Positions 11,676 through 22,734 of a DNA stretch of 64,000 nt are shown here, piece by piece. This DNA comes from Casuarius casuarius (Eukaryota; Chordata; Aves; Casuariiformes; Casuariidae), in assembly GCA_003342895.1 (NCBI GenBank), contig PTFA01000035.1:3920703-3984702 (forward strand), in the 5' to 3' direction. Both the position numbers and the translations under genes were made by a program. How positions within the stretch are numbered: position 1 is the first letter of the stretch; every line of letters starts with the position of its first letter. A model generated the notes under the pieces. That model made no database searches. It saw nothing but the letters and a program-made list of their open reading frames with translations, and was not told the origin of the DNA.

Positions 11676-11708
11676 GGGGAGGGCTTAAAGTGGGGGGGGA
11701 CAAGGGGG
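11676..11708 (+). other. Potential G-quadruplex cluster
   Basis: There are four runs of three or more guanines at 11676-11679, 11681-11683, 11692-11699 and 11704-11708, with loops of 1, 8 and 4 bases. The middle loop is slightly long, but the eight-base run can be split to give a more compact arrangement. It is on the coding strand, so it would also be present in pre-mRNA. Confidence 0.5.
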
Positions 11709-12060
11709 CAGGTTAATTAGATCATTTGAATGTTTTACATGAACCCTTTGTCAAACTTCAAAAAAAGCACAAAACTAATCATTTTGTAAAACAGTCATAA
11801 TTCTTTTCAGGTTATGAAATAATATCAAGAGCCAACAGTATGATATAAATAATATAAATAATTTACATAAAGAAGTAATAAATAATTGTACTAGGCATTT
11901 ATTTTGTCTTTTTTCATTTTGCATTTTGTTAATATCTTTAAAATTCTGGCAGCTAAGTATAACTACTGCTTTTCTCAACTACAAGCATTTGAAATAATTT
12001 GTAACTTCATCTGCCAAAATTGTATGGAGGAGGATAGAAGCATACGTATTTCTTCTTAAT

Positions 12061-12709
12061 ACATGAGCCGGCAATGTGCCCTTGTGGCAAAGGCAGCCAA
12101 CAGCCTCCTGGGCTGCATTAGGCAGAGCATTGCCAACAGGTTGAGGGAGGTGATCCTTCCCATCGACTCGGCACTGGTGAGGCCACAGCTGGAGCACTGG
12201 GTCCAGTGCTGGGCTCCCCAGTGCAAGACAATCGTGGACCTACTGAAGGAAGTCCAGCAAAGGGCCACTAAGATAATGAAGGGACTGGAGCCTCTGTTGT
12301 GCAAGGAGAGGCTGAGAGTGCTGAGACTGTTTAGCCTGGGCAAGAGGAGGCTCAGGGGGATCTTACCAATGTGTATGAATATCTGATGGGAGGATGTAAA
12401 CAAGATGGAGCCAGATTCTTCTCAGTGGTGCCCAGTGACAGGACACACATTTGTGCCCAGCAGCGGGCACAAATTAAAACACAAGAAATTCTGTCTGAAC
12501 ATCAGAAAACACTTCTTCACTGTGAGGGTGCTGAACACTGGAACACATTGCCTAGAGAGGCTGTAGAGTCTCTGTCTTTGGAGACATTCAGAACCCAACT
12601 GGATGCGGTCCTGGACAACCTGCTCTAGGTGACCTTGCTTGAGCAAGGGCTTGGACTAGATGGTCCCCAGATCATCCCTTCCAACCTCAGCGATTCTGTG
12701 ATTCTGTGA
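12061..12709 (+). mobile_element. 5'-truncated CR1 LINE (avian type)
   Basis: The element is in the same orientation as LRBA. It starts near CATGAGCCGGCAATGTGCCC and ends with GGACTAGATGGTCCCCAG, CCTTCCAACC and two copies of ATTCTGTG at 12693-12708, the CR1 3' signature. It encodes the C-terminal end of the reverse-transcriptase ORF (motifs [16 protein letters not shown] and FSVVPSDRT), but a frame change at about 12370-12390 breaks it. Most of the element, including the RT catalytic core, is missing, so it cannot move by itself. CR1 copies normally lack target-site duplications and I see none. Confidence 0.92.
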
Positions 12710-12958
12710 ATGCCATGCTTTCATTCTGCTATGAATAACGGGCCGCCTTAAAAAAAAGAAAAAAAACTCTATAGTTTTAGATATAAACTGAATTTTTTCA
12801 TCGGTTTCCAAGAGTTTTAGAAGCTTTGTTACTAGGTGATGCAGAGAAAATCTTCTGTTTCTTTAAGAGATTTTAATGGATGAAACTTAAGAATACAGTT
12901 GCCTGATATGCTACAATTTTGATGTAATGATTTTTAAGCTCTTTATTGGATTTTTTAG

Positions 12959-13127
12959 GTTCAGCTGATCCTGTACACCTACCTGTCCACTGAGTTCATT
13001 GGCACTGTTAACATATACAATGCAATCCGGCGAGTTGGGACAGTTCTTTTGGTCATGCATACCCTGAAGTATTATTACTGGGTAGTGAATCCTCAGGATC
13101 GCAGTGGTATTACTCCCAAAGGTTTAG
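12959..13127 (+). CDS. LRBA: LRBA exon 10 of window
   Basis: Phase 0 to phase 1. It encodes [20 protein letters not shown], then [20 protein letters not shown], and ends [13 protein letters not shown]. It is in the helical region of the conserved N-terminal half. The acceptor is ATTTTTTAG and the donor GTATGT. It lies 250 bp after the CR1 insertion. Confidence 0.95.
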
Positions 13128-15102
13128 GTATGTGTTCATTTCTACTCTTGCAAGCTAACGTTTGTTTTAAGCGTTGTGTTCAATGTGTCATATAATCTGT
13201 AAATGTTCCAGAAAAAGGATTTTTTTGAATAGGATGGGTTCACTGTAACCTTTTGTCCCTAGGATATTCTTGAAGGCTCTTTTCAAAAAACAACTAATGA
13301 AAACATTTGAAGAAAATCATATTCTCTATCACCATGTATTATTAAAATAGTATTAGATTCTGTATTAGACAGATATTAGAACTGGTAGAGCAGGTTGGGT
13401 TTTGTAAGTGTGGATCTGTGCTTGGGAATACGGTCTCTTTATGGAGCTTGTTCAAGTTCTGGACACCTTTGAATGCCTGTTAGATCTGTTGGTAAGACCA
13501 GTATAGCTGAAAGCAGGCATATTGCGTCTATCTGACAAGCACAGAGGTCTGAACTTGTTGGAAACATGCTTAATAAGCATGCTTAAACTGTACAGTGAAC
13601 TCATGGGGAAAGAAGTGGGAAGAAATTTAGAACAGGTGTTTAGTACTTGTCATTGACACGGAACAAGAACACTGACTGTAAGGAAAAAACAATGGGAATA
13701 GCTGCCTAACTCAGAGATACCATACCGTAGAAGGACCTAGGGGAAATGAAATGTGCAGCAATTCCATACATAGCATAAGCATGTACAGGTGGGTCTGGAG
13801 CAAATTAGGCAATTAATGCGTCTTGAAAATACAGCTTTATGACACTTCTAGTTGTTATTCTGAGTTTTATGGAGATAATGCACGCAACATCTTCTGAATC
13901 TTTTGACAGAGGGAAAGAAACTTCTTTCTCTACTCTGTCCTGCGATGAAGAAAAGCTCTGGAATTTCAGAGAGAGAAGCAGTGGGTGAAAGCCAGATGTA
14001 CTGGGAATGAGGGGTCTGCTTCACAGAATGGCCAAGCCTGTTGGAGCATTGCAAAGATTGCCTTGTAGTTTGTGACTTGTAAGGAACAAAGTACATGTGA
14101 TTTTTCTTTTCAGTGAAGACATTTATTTAATTAGCTTCTGAACTGATCTATTGAAACTGGGGCAAGTGTATGTATAGGATAATCTTACTATTTTAGTTTG
14201 AATGGCTTATTTTGACTAGACTAGTCTATGTTGAAAATACCTATTCTTAGACCAAATATGTCAGTGGGCATATCCTGTACAAAAACATAGCCTTGTATGA
14301 TTGCTTGCATTTGCTAATTGATTTGCTTTTCCCTGGTGATTATGATCATAGAAAATGTGAACCTATGAGCAAATGTAAAAACTGTCCCTAGGAAGGTGTT
14401 TGCAACAGACATTTGTTTTCCATATAAAGGCTTTTTCTTGGCTTTGCCATATGGTTGCACCTGTTGTTTTAACCCTATCTCTCCTGGGAGCTACTCAATA
14501 TTTAAGTATTTAAAACATTTTAGTAGTAGTCTGCTTTACACAGAAATGGCAGAAGCAAGTCCTTGACTTTGAGTTAACAAATTAAGTCTTTGGCTTAAGG
14601 TAACTTTTTTATGTAGTATTGCAGGATTCATTTTTATCATGTATGTAGCCTACGTGTAATAATGGCATGCAGTGCTGCCTTTGAGCTTTACTAAACAGTG
14701 CACAGGCTTAAAAAGAATTGTACACTGCAAAAATTTGAAATCTCAGAATTCTTCTATAAAATTCTCATATAGGAGTTATTCCTTGCATGAAGTTCGTAAA
14801 GAAGAATGGTTCTTCTTTATGGAAATGGAGAATTGTAAAACTGTGAAAAGAATTTAGATGTTTTTAGAAAACCGTGTTTAATAAAAGCTTTTCTAGAACC
14901 TCACTAGTCAGAGCATTTTGCTAATAAACAGTGCTAAAATTACTATTGTTTTGTAATCCGAAGTTGAGGAAAAATAACTGTACTTTAAAATGTTTCCTCT
15001 TCACATAGCAAATGCCTTTTATTTTTCTGTACGTGAAAATGCATTTTACAGTAATAACCACTTTTAGTTTTATTTTATGTGTCTACTTTTTTTCTTTTGT
15101 AG
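13128..15102 (+). other. LRBA: LRBA intron 10 of window
   Basis: A 1975-bp intron with a GTATGT donor and a TTTCTTTTGTAG acceptor. The acceptor is followed directly by AAG, giving a TAGAAG tandem acceptor. No repeats beyond short A/T runs were recognised. Confidence 0.85.
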
Positions 15103-15182
15103 AAGGGCCACGACCTAATCAAAAAGAGATTTTATCTCTGCGAGCATTCTTATTGATGTTCATTAAACAGCTAGTGATGAAG
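15103..15182 (+). CDS. LRBA: LRBA exon 11 of window
   Basis: Phase 1 to phase 0. It encodes EGPRPNQKEILSLRAFLLMF followed by IKQLVMK. A tandem TAGAAG acceptor could remove the first codon and give LGPRP instead of LEGPRP. I chose the first AG because it keeps the length of the vertebrate family (LDGPRP in human as I recall). The donor is GTAGGC. Confidence 0.93.
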
Positions 15183-16644
15183 GTAGGCTAACTTTTAAAT
15201 TATGCTAAGGTATCCAAGTTTCCTTTCATAAGGAAAGCAACTTCACTGTAACTTTTTTTTCCCTAAGCATGTTGAGTTTTGTAAGCAAATAAGTAAATGA
15301 AAATAGCATTTAAGGTGCATTATCTTAATTGTGGCTGGTGTCGTAGACAGTAGTGCTGAAGACGTATTTTCTCTCTTTTAAGCTGATTTTATCAAAAGTG
15401 GAGTGAGTAGTTAAATCACTGATTTAGAAATGTCTGCTACAGGGGAGATGTGTACTTCTTGATTCAATATTTTGCTTTTGACAACAATGATACCGCTTAC
15501 ATCAGAGGAAATTCATAAAGAGTAGATTTGACAGTAGCGTTGCATTGTATGCTATGGACCAGTGGGACAGAGGAGGACAAGGAGGACAAGATACTCCTTC
15601 TACCAGTTACAAGTACCAGCTTTGCAAACATTTGTTGGACATTAGATATTAAAACTCAGTAGTTTTACTGATTATAGATTCTTCATAGCCCTTTCCCAGT
15701 GTAAGTTCTGATCTCTTCTTATTTGTATCCCCTTTCTCTGGGTTATGTCTTTTGTGTTTGAGTCCAGCTTTTTTCCGCCCTTTCTTTGTGCTGCTAATGT
15801 ACCAAAATGCTCCCTGTGCTGCTCTCCAGAGCCATAGCAGTTGGGAAGAGTAACTACCGGAAGAGTTCTGCTCTTGACTCTCACAGTCTTTATTGAAATT
15901 AGATGTTCTATAATTGAAATAGTGGGGAACATTTAGCTATCAAACTTTAAATGATCTTTATTGAGAGTGTGAATTTGATTTTTCTGTCAGAGGTTTATGA
16001 CTTGGACAGTTTTGGACAGACCTTCCCAAGGACAGTGAAAAGGATGTTCATGATAGAAAGTTGGTTCTTCTGCACATTTTCCAGCTCTTCCCTTCCATGA
16101 TCCAGTTCTCATAAATGGTTTACTTTGTTTCTCAATTCACTGAAAAAACCTTAAGGCAGGTTTGTGACATAGAAGCCATAAATTATTTAAATTTTTGCAA
16201 AGTTGAAAGCAACTGAAGATACGATTCTAAAGTGCAAAATAGAAAGCAATCTCAGCTATAGGCATAGCTAAGTTATGCTTATAACTAAACATCCAGCTCT
16301 ACTTTTGCATGCTCTTTGCCACCATAACTTCATTAGCCTATTAACAAAAAGCTCTCAGTTCGCATTCTCTGTATCAGTTATTTCATGTACTAAATTACTC
16401 ACCAGCTTACCTTTATGCCTGTCTTGGAGTCGTGTTAATGCACTTTTGTAACCTTCAGCTGGATTCTTTTGGTGCAGAGAAACAGCTACCTTCTTTCTAT
16501 GAAGCTATTATAGTACCCAGTGAAAACAAATTTGTCTTGTGAGACTCTTACACTGTATGTAACCATGGTGTGTAATAATGCTCTTTTGGGAACTGCTCTT
16601 TTGTACGTTGAAAGATGATAGTTAAAACGTGATTGTTTTTAAAG
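15183..16644 (+). other. LRBA: LRBA intron 11 of window
   Basis: A 1462-bp intron with a GTAGGC donor. The acceptor (GATTGTTTTTAAAG) has only a short pyrimidine tract. A short duplicated GAGGACAAG unit lies near 15570-15590. Nothing else was identified. Confidence 0.8.
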
Positions 16645-16707
16645 GACTGTGGAATAAAAGAAGATGAATTGCAGGCTATTCTGAATTATCTACTCACTAT
16701 CCATGAG
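16645..16707 (+). CDS. LRBA: LRBA exon 12 of window (21 codons)
   Basis: A 63-bp microexon-like unit, phase 0 to phase 0, encoding DCGIKEDELQAILNYLLTIH followed by E. The acceptor TTTTTAAAG is weak and the donor is GTAACT. Because it is symmetric, skipping it would keep the frame and delete one helix. It is strongly conserved with human (DSGVKEDELQAILNYLLTMH as I recall). Confidence 0.94.
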
Positions 16708-18499
16708 GTAACTTTTAATTTGTTCTTTTTTTACATTGCTTCTGCTGTTTGTGACCACTAAGTAAATTATCTTAATATTTTTAAATAGAATAAAATACCT
16801 TCTTTTTGCCACAAGATGGCTCTGTAGAGGAAGTACAAATATTGTCCAGTTCTTAAGAGCAGTGTGTTGAATTACCAATATCTTGCAGTGCACTATGTTC
16901 AATATTAGATTGAAGTTCAGTAAGCCAGTAAGTCAAAAGTTTCCTATGTTGACTTGCAAACTGAGTTACCAAGCAGAAAAGCAGATGGTGCTTTAAAAAA
17001 AAAACCAACTTGTTTTATGCTGCCTAAGTAATATTTTTAATTTTGTTTTTTACTCCTTTGTATTCTGCTTCTTAAATAAAGCAATAAAATTGAAAAAATG
17101 CATTAAAAATAAAGATGCATGTTAATGGCATCTGAGAGAAGCATATAAACTTAATTGGGATAAAATGTTGGTTACCACTGATACATCTGCATCTTCATAT
17201 TTTAGCATCAGGAAAAGGCACTTTATGCCAGATGCAACATCGAAGACAAGGGAAATGGGGGACATAAATCTAACTGATCTAATCTCTGGGAGGGTGCTTG
17301 AAATGGGTAAAATAAAGAATTAATTGAGCTTCACTTCAAGTAGTACAGATTTTTTTCTTTTCTATTTACACCTGTATCTTCCTTTTATTCTCTGTGCTGG
17401 TTACCGAACCATGTACTTGGCTGCATCATGGTCAAATAACTTATGTCATTCTCTTATATATCGATATATAAAAAATAAGATTCTTGGTAACAAATGAGTG
17501 AACCAAAATAGCAGAAGCTTTATATAGCCGTCAGATGAGAAGGTGATAATATTTCTAACTATATAATGAAGTATGTATGGCCTAGTCTCAAAGATGGATA
17601 CTGAATCCTACTGAATTAGTTATCTAGATGTAAATTCATAACAACAACAAGAAAAGAGTAAAATTCAGTCATCTTATGAGGCTCATTTGTCAATGATAGT
17701 GTCTGTGATGCAAGCTAATGATATTTTTAGAGGAGCAGAGTTGTTCAGGACGCATAAAATTGGTTTACTAATAGGGGCAGAATCAGACTATTCAAAAATG
17801 ATGGAAAATGTTTTTTGTTTTTTTTAAACTAAGCTTTCATTTTAATACCACAAAGAATGTGAAAAGAAGACATGATTGCATTTTGCTACTTTGTAGGTTT
17901 TTTTGTAGTTGTAATATAACTTCAAACAAATTTCTAAACTGTGGTTTTGAGTGCTTTAAACTAATAGTGTTGAAAACTTTACATGGTGATTTGAATTATC
18001 CATTTTTAATATTGTCAGTGGAAGGTGTGGTAACTTTTTTTTCCTAGAGTGGACGTTTGTTAGTAGATATTTCTTATTGAATGTCGCCCAGTGTCCCAAA
18101 TATGCAGCAGCTCCTGTGCGGGAAGAGAGGGAAATGTGCATGTGGGCAGATGACCATGTGCATGGAATGACATAGCTATAGAGTCCATTCCCTGTCAGGG
18201 ACTTACTCCCCAGACACATCTATGTCACTTTCCCCTCTATTTAAAAAAAAAAAAAAAAAAAAAATTTTTTTTTTTTTTTTTAAAAAAAAAAAAAGTATTT
18301 TCTTCATAATATTTTCTCCTGGCTCCTTGAACTTGCCTTCTAGATCTTCAGCTCGTTGATCCTGGCCTATTCCTTTTGGCCCTTGGTCTACTAATACTGC
18401 CCAGATTATTTTAAAACAATTTGCAGTGGCTCTTTTGAACAGAACAATGCTCTAGCGTAGATGCATTTTCATTTCAGACTTGTAATTTTTATTCAACAG
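16708..18499 (+). other. LRBA: LRBA intron 12 of window
   Basis: A 1792-bp intron dominated by AT-rich sequence. It contains the A22-T17-A13 palindromic tract at 18243-18294, about 200 bp before the next exon. The acceptor is TTATTCAACAG. Confidence 0.85.
18243..18294. repeat. A22-T17-A13 homopolymer palindrome
   Basis: Twenty-two A (18243-18264) are followed directly by seventeen T (18265-18281) and thirteen A (18282-18294). Any adjacent pair can fold as a hairpin. Such tracts are prone to length change and to assembly or sequencing error, so the exact lengths should be treated with caution. Confidence 0.85.
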
Positions 18500-18597
18500 G
18501 ATGACAATCTAATGGATGTCCTGCAGTTGCTTGTTGCTCTGATGTCAGAGCATCCCGGTTCTATGATCCCTGCTTTTGACAAGAGGAATGGATTACG
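18500..18597 (+). CDS. LRBA: LRBA exon 13 of window
   Basis: Phase 0 to phase 2. It encodes [20 protein letters not shown] and then [13 protein letters not shown]. It continues the helical region. The acceptor is ATTCAACAG and the donor GTAAGT. It differs from human only at single positions as far as I recall. Confidence 0.95.
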
Positions 18598-21500
18598 GTA
18601 AGTTAAATTTTGTAAGTAGGCAAAAGAAAATAATATTTTGAACTTACTGTTATTTGCTAAAATTTCCATGCAGTCTGAAAGGTCCTTGTCAGTGTGTGTT
18701 GCAATCTCAGAATCCTTTGGGGTGATTTTTATGTCCAGGTGTTCTTTAGCAAGAGGTGATGTTGGATGTATTATCAATGGGGTCTTTTTTTAATGTATCC
18801 AAGTTGCAAGTCATGCTGAAACAAGTAGTAGTCCATTTGAGTTAGTCTATATGTGGATGTTAAGTCTTCATCTACTAGTTTTTTAGCATCCCATTCTTAT
18901 GTATCTTTTGGAACTGAAAGTAGGCTGACAAAAAATGGCTCAGATTTCTTCTGATGTTAGCCTTCTTTCTTTTTTTTTAATGTGCAAGGTATTATGGGAT
19001 TTTTGCAGAAGAAAGTTTTTGTTTGTTTAAATTTATCACTTTGGTATGGATTGTTCACAATGACCCCCCCCCCCCCCAAAAAAAAAACAAAAACAAAAAA
19101 ACCTGAGAAATGTTGTTTCACGCTATTGTGAGAGAAAAGTAGTTGGGGAAGGAAGCCAGTTCTACTAACGCTAAAAGCACAGGAGAAGATCTACTAGGAA
19201 AAGACTAGGTTATGGCCTTGATTTTTGTGTTGTGGCTCTCAGAGGGGTGGTCGTGTTATTGAACTTTTCTAATTTGAAATGAATCTGCATGGACCTTGTG
19301 GGGAGGAAATAGCATCAGGCAAAAAAAGGTAAGAATTATTCCTAGAAGAGTATGTGGAGTAGTAATTCTCTTGCTGTGTAAAGGCAGAGTCTCAATTCAT
19401 ACTTTTTTTGCACCTATTGGTTAACCCCCATTTATATATATATTTTTTTCAGTTGCTCTTTCTCAAGAGACAGCATTCAGGCGTGTTCATAATTGTTTCC
19501 TCCCTTTTTAGTGCTAGGCTGATTTTTTTTTTTTCCTTTTTTTTTTCCTCCCTTCTTTTTAACCCATTTTCTTCAGGTTTGTCTTCATTTGTATGGTAAT
19601 GTATTGTGTTATGGGAAACTAATAAAACCCCTAAATAATAAAGTATATGAATGTCATGTTCGGTCTCTAATGTAATACATTTGTTTTCACTTAACAACTG
19701 GGCAGTAGACATTTTCCTTTTTATTAACTAGTGTATGGGCAAGTCAGTATGAATAGTGAGTCCACACTGAGAAATCATTTTGTTTTCCTGTCTCATTTAT
19801 TACATTCCTTGCTGCTGTACTGTCTCCAGTCACTTAACGGGTTGCTTATATATTGTTTTCTTTTAATTAAAAAAAAATTGTTATTGAAATATAAAAATAA
19901 TTCTACATATATTCTATGTATGTATACATATATTCTATAATTCTTTATAAATAGTTTTTAGAAATAATTAAAATTTTAAAAGTTACCAACCTATTCAAGA
20001 AATGTCATATGAAAATATTTTTTCCCTATGAGACTAGGTATCGCTCATACTGTTCTGTTAGGACAAGTGGGGAAATGGGTTATATTGTTAGCATGACATT
20101 GTATGGTGGGCTTACCCATTGGTTTTATTCCACAGCTACTGTTGCTTCAACTTTCCCAGGATAAATTATTTATTATAGATAATTGGATTTTAATCACTCC
20201 TAGGTTTTCATTTAGATTCCAATGTAGAATCGGATTTTATTTGTCTCAGTTTAGATGTCCTGGGTAATATCTTTAGGTAGGCAAGAGTTAAGGAATATAT
20301 AATTTGTTGTGAGTGCATAGGTATGTATAAATAAGACCTATTAATTCAGCCAGAGTCCTGTGAACTTTTTACAACTGGCTGATGTAAAATGTAATATTGT
20401 AACATTGGATACTTTTGGAAAGTTTCTTCAGTCATTCAAATTAGGGGTTTCTTTTGTTTTTTTGTTTTTTTTAATAAAGCTTTACAAATTTCCTCAAAAT
20501 TGCTCTTTTCTTGAAACTAAGTAGTGGAGAAATGTTAGCATCACATAGGTGTAGAGCAGGAGTTTGAAATTTGGCATCACAGGGTTGGTGAGAGTTGCAC
20601 TAATATCCAGAATGTGCTCTTCTGGAGCCTCCCACTTGCCAAAGTTGTAAGCATCTGAAATCTGTTCTTCATGCATTTGCAGTAAGAGATGGAGAGACAG
20701 TACTCTGGCAGCGGGGTTTCCAGCAGTCCATGTCTGGCAGGAAGTGGATAGGCCTTTATCTGAGTTACTGTTGGCATACTCTGTGATGCTGAACATGAGA
20801 AATGAAAGCAGATTTGAATGAAAAGATACTGAGCTTTTGAAAATCCAAGAAACTACATTAAAGACTACTTTACTTTTGAGACCTCCTTACTAAGATGGCA
20901 AAATTAAGAATACTGAAGTTAGGGACTTCTGAAATAAAGATTGTTCAGCAATGTTAATTTGCCTACTCTGCTTTGCTCTTACACACTAAGATGATTTTTA
21001 TGTAATTTCACACGTTTTATTTTGTGGATATGGGTAGATGTTCTTGGGAGGATTGCTGCTTAAAAAAAAAATACAGAGATGAGAAGCTCTATAGTAATTG
21101 GGGAAAGAGTTGAAAGGAGAACAGCTTTCACATGCTTAAGGACATTGAATGCTGCTTTGGAGAATGGGCTTTTTGCCTGGGCTGCCAGGCAGACTGCTTA
21201 CATCACACTTTTCCTTAATTGTCACTAATTGTGGTTTCTTGCCTTTTCTGTGGCCCCAGCTTGAGAAACCCATAGTCTGATTTCTAGAAGAGCTGAGGTT
21301 TTGCTAGTACAACTACATTCAGTGAGAGAGTTTGTCCAAAGAGGGTTGTATAAATTCCTTTTCAAGGCCCCTGTGTATTTTCACTTGTTCACCTCTAATA
21401 AAGAATGCTATTTTTGTTATCTTTTCTTGGTGTCTTATCTGAAAAATAGGGAAATGTCTCCTTATTACATATGGATGTTATGAAAAAGAACTCAGTAACA

Positions 21501-22641
21501 TCTATTCAGCACACACACTGTGACAAAACGTGCATGGGATGATCATTTTATAGTTTTTAGAGGGCTACATGCTGAATGGCATGTGTTGAAAGAAATAGTT
21601 CACTGAGATCTGTGTCTTTTGTCATAAAGACGTAAGTTAGAGCAGAGGTGCTGCCCTAACTATAGGTGATCCTATAAAGAATATTCAAGAATTCTGATAG
21701 GGCTGAATTCTGGTTGTAGCAGGCATTTCCTAATTAGAATGATGAATGCCCCTAATTTTGTTATTTTAGTTTGGTTGCATTATGAAAAAACTCTCTCAGT
21801 GTAACAAGAAAATAGAATTGGAATAAACAGAAGTGCTCAGGAATTGGTTTGTAGCTCTTCTGAAATGTACAATACAGTGCCCTGTTGCAGGATGGTAGGG
21901 CAATCATTTGGTTCTAACTGAAAATGGAAAAGTGAAAACTGTTTGTGTTCTTGTCAGAATTCTGAGATTGAAATATGAACACCTGCCATCATAATTTAAG
22001 AAGAGTAATGACTGGAAGAATACCTTCTAGAAAGAACATGTATTTATGCATGTGAAACTTAGTAGGCAGGACAGTTCAACTAAGATTCCAATGTGTTTTT
22101 GCATTAAACGTTTTATACTTGATATTCTGAAGAGCAGAAACGAGTATGGGTGAAGTGACAAGATTGACTTCTGAGTTGGTGCTTCTTTACTTCCTGAGGG
22201 ACCAGCAAAGAAGTGTCAAATATTAGTGCTAGTAATAAATCCCCATCCAAATATAGCTTTTCCTATTCAGCCACATTTTTATTAAAACAATTATTTGCTT
22301 GGTTTTCTGGTTAAAATAATAGATTAAGACAGTTTTACATATAGAAATTGCAACAACCTTTTCACAGCTATACATACATTATATATATCGATATTTTGGA
22401 AAATTTAAAATCAGATTAAAAATCTCTAAATAGAATTTTAAAATGTGAAAACACAAATTGTTGTGTGATTAGCAGAAATGTCATGCTTTTTTCTTCTGTT
22501 CTTATTAATAGCCATCTTTTTAACTTAGGCCCTAAGACCAGATGCAAATTTATTTGCAGTCTGCTGCAGTTAATTTGTCATTTCAAAAACTGTACTGTTT
22601 ATTTCAACTATTTTAGGAAGCCGTGTGTTTTCTCCACTTAG
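18598..22641 (+). other. LRBA: LRBA intron 13 of window
   Basis: A 4044-bp intron. It contains a C14 run followed by an A-rich stretch at 19064-19100, (TA)n-like sequence near 19430-19445 and 19898-19945, and an unexplained GC-richer interval at about 20535-20800 that is open on the minus strand. The acceptor is TTTCTCCACTTAG. Confidence 0.85.
19064..19100. repeat. C14 run followed by A-rich tract
   Basis: Fourteen cytosines (19064-19077) are followed by ten A and then CAAAAACAAAAAAACC. The complementary strand carries an uninterrupted G-run. It is a likely variable tract and is technically difficult to sequence. Confidence 0.85.
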
Positions 22642-22734
22642 GGTTGTCTACAAGCTTTTAGCATCAAAAAGTGAAGGCATCAGAGTGCAAGCTCTAAAAG
22701 TGATGGGATATTTCTTAAAGCATCTTGCTCCAAA
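22642..22734 (+). CDS. LRBA: LRBA exon 14 of window
   Basis: Phase 2 to phase 2. It encodes RVVYKLLASKSEGIRVQALK and then VMGYFLKHLAPK, with the last codon split. The exon end is at AAA before GTAAGT, which leaves AA to be completed by the G of the next exon. It is part of an armadillo-like repeat, and the YFLKHL motif is shared with NBEA. Confidence 0.95.

Larger units (their letters stand above)
10445..12958 (+). other. LRBA: LRBA intron 9 of window, carrying a CR1 element
   Basis: A 2514-bp intron. It holds an A-run near 10735-10750, a (TC)n tract at about 11579-11610, a G-rich cluster at 11676-11708 and a 5'-truncated CR1 at 12061-12709. The acceptor is GATTTTTTAG. Confidence 0.85.

Noticed and set aside
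12063..12628. Two overlapping open frames at 12063-12386 and 12371-12628 as host genes
   Set aside because: They are pieces of the CR1 reverse-transcriptase ORF in different frames, inside a truncated element.
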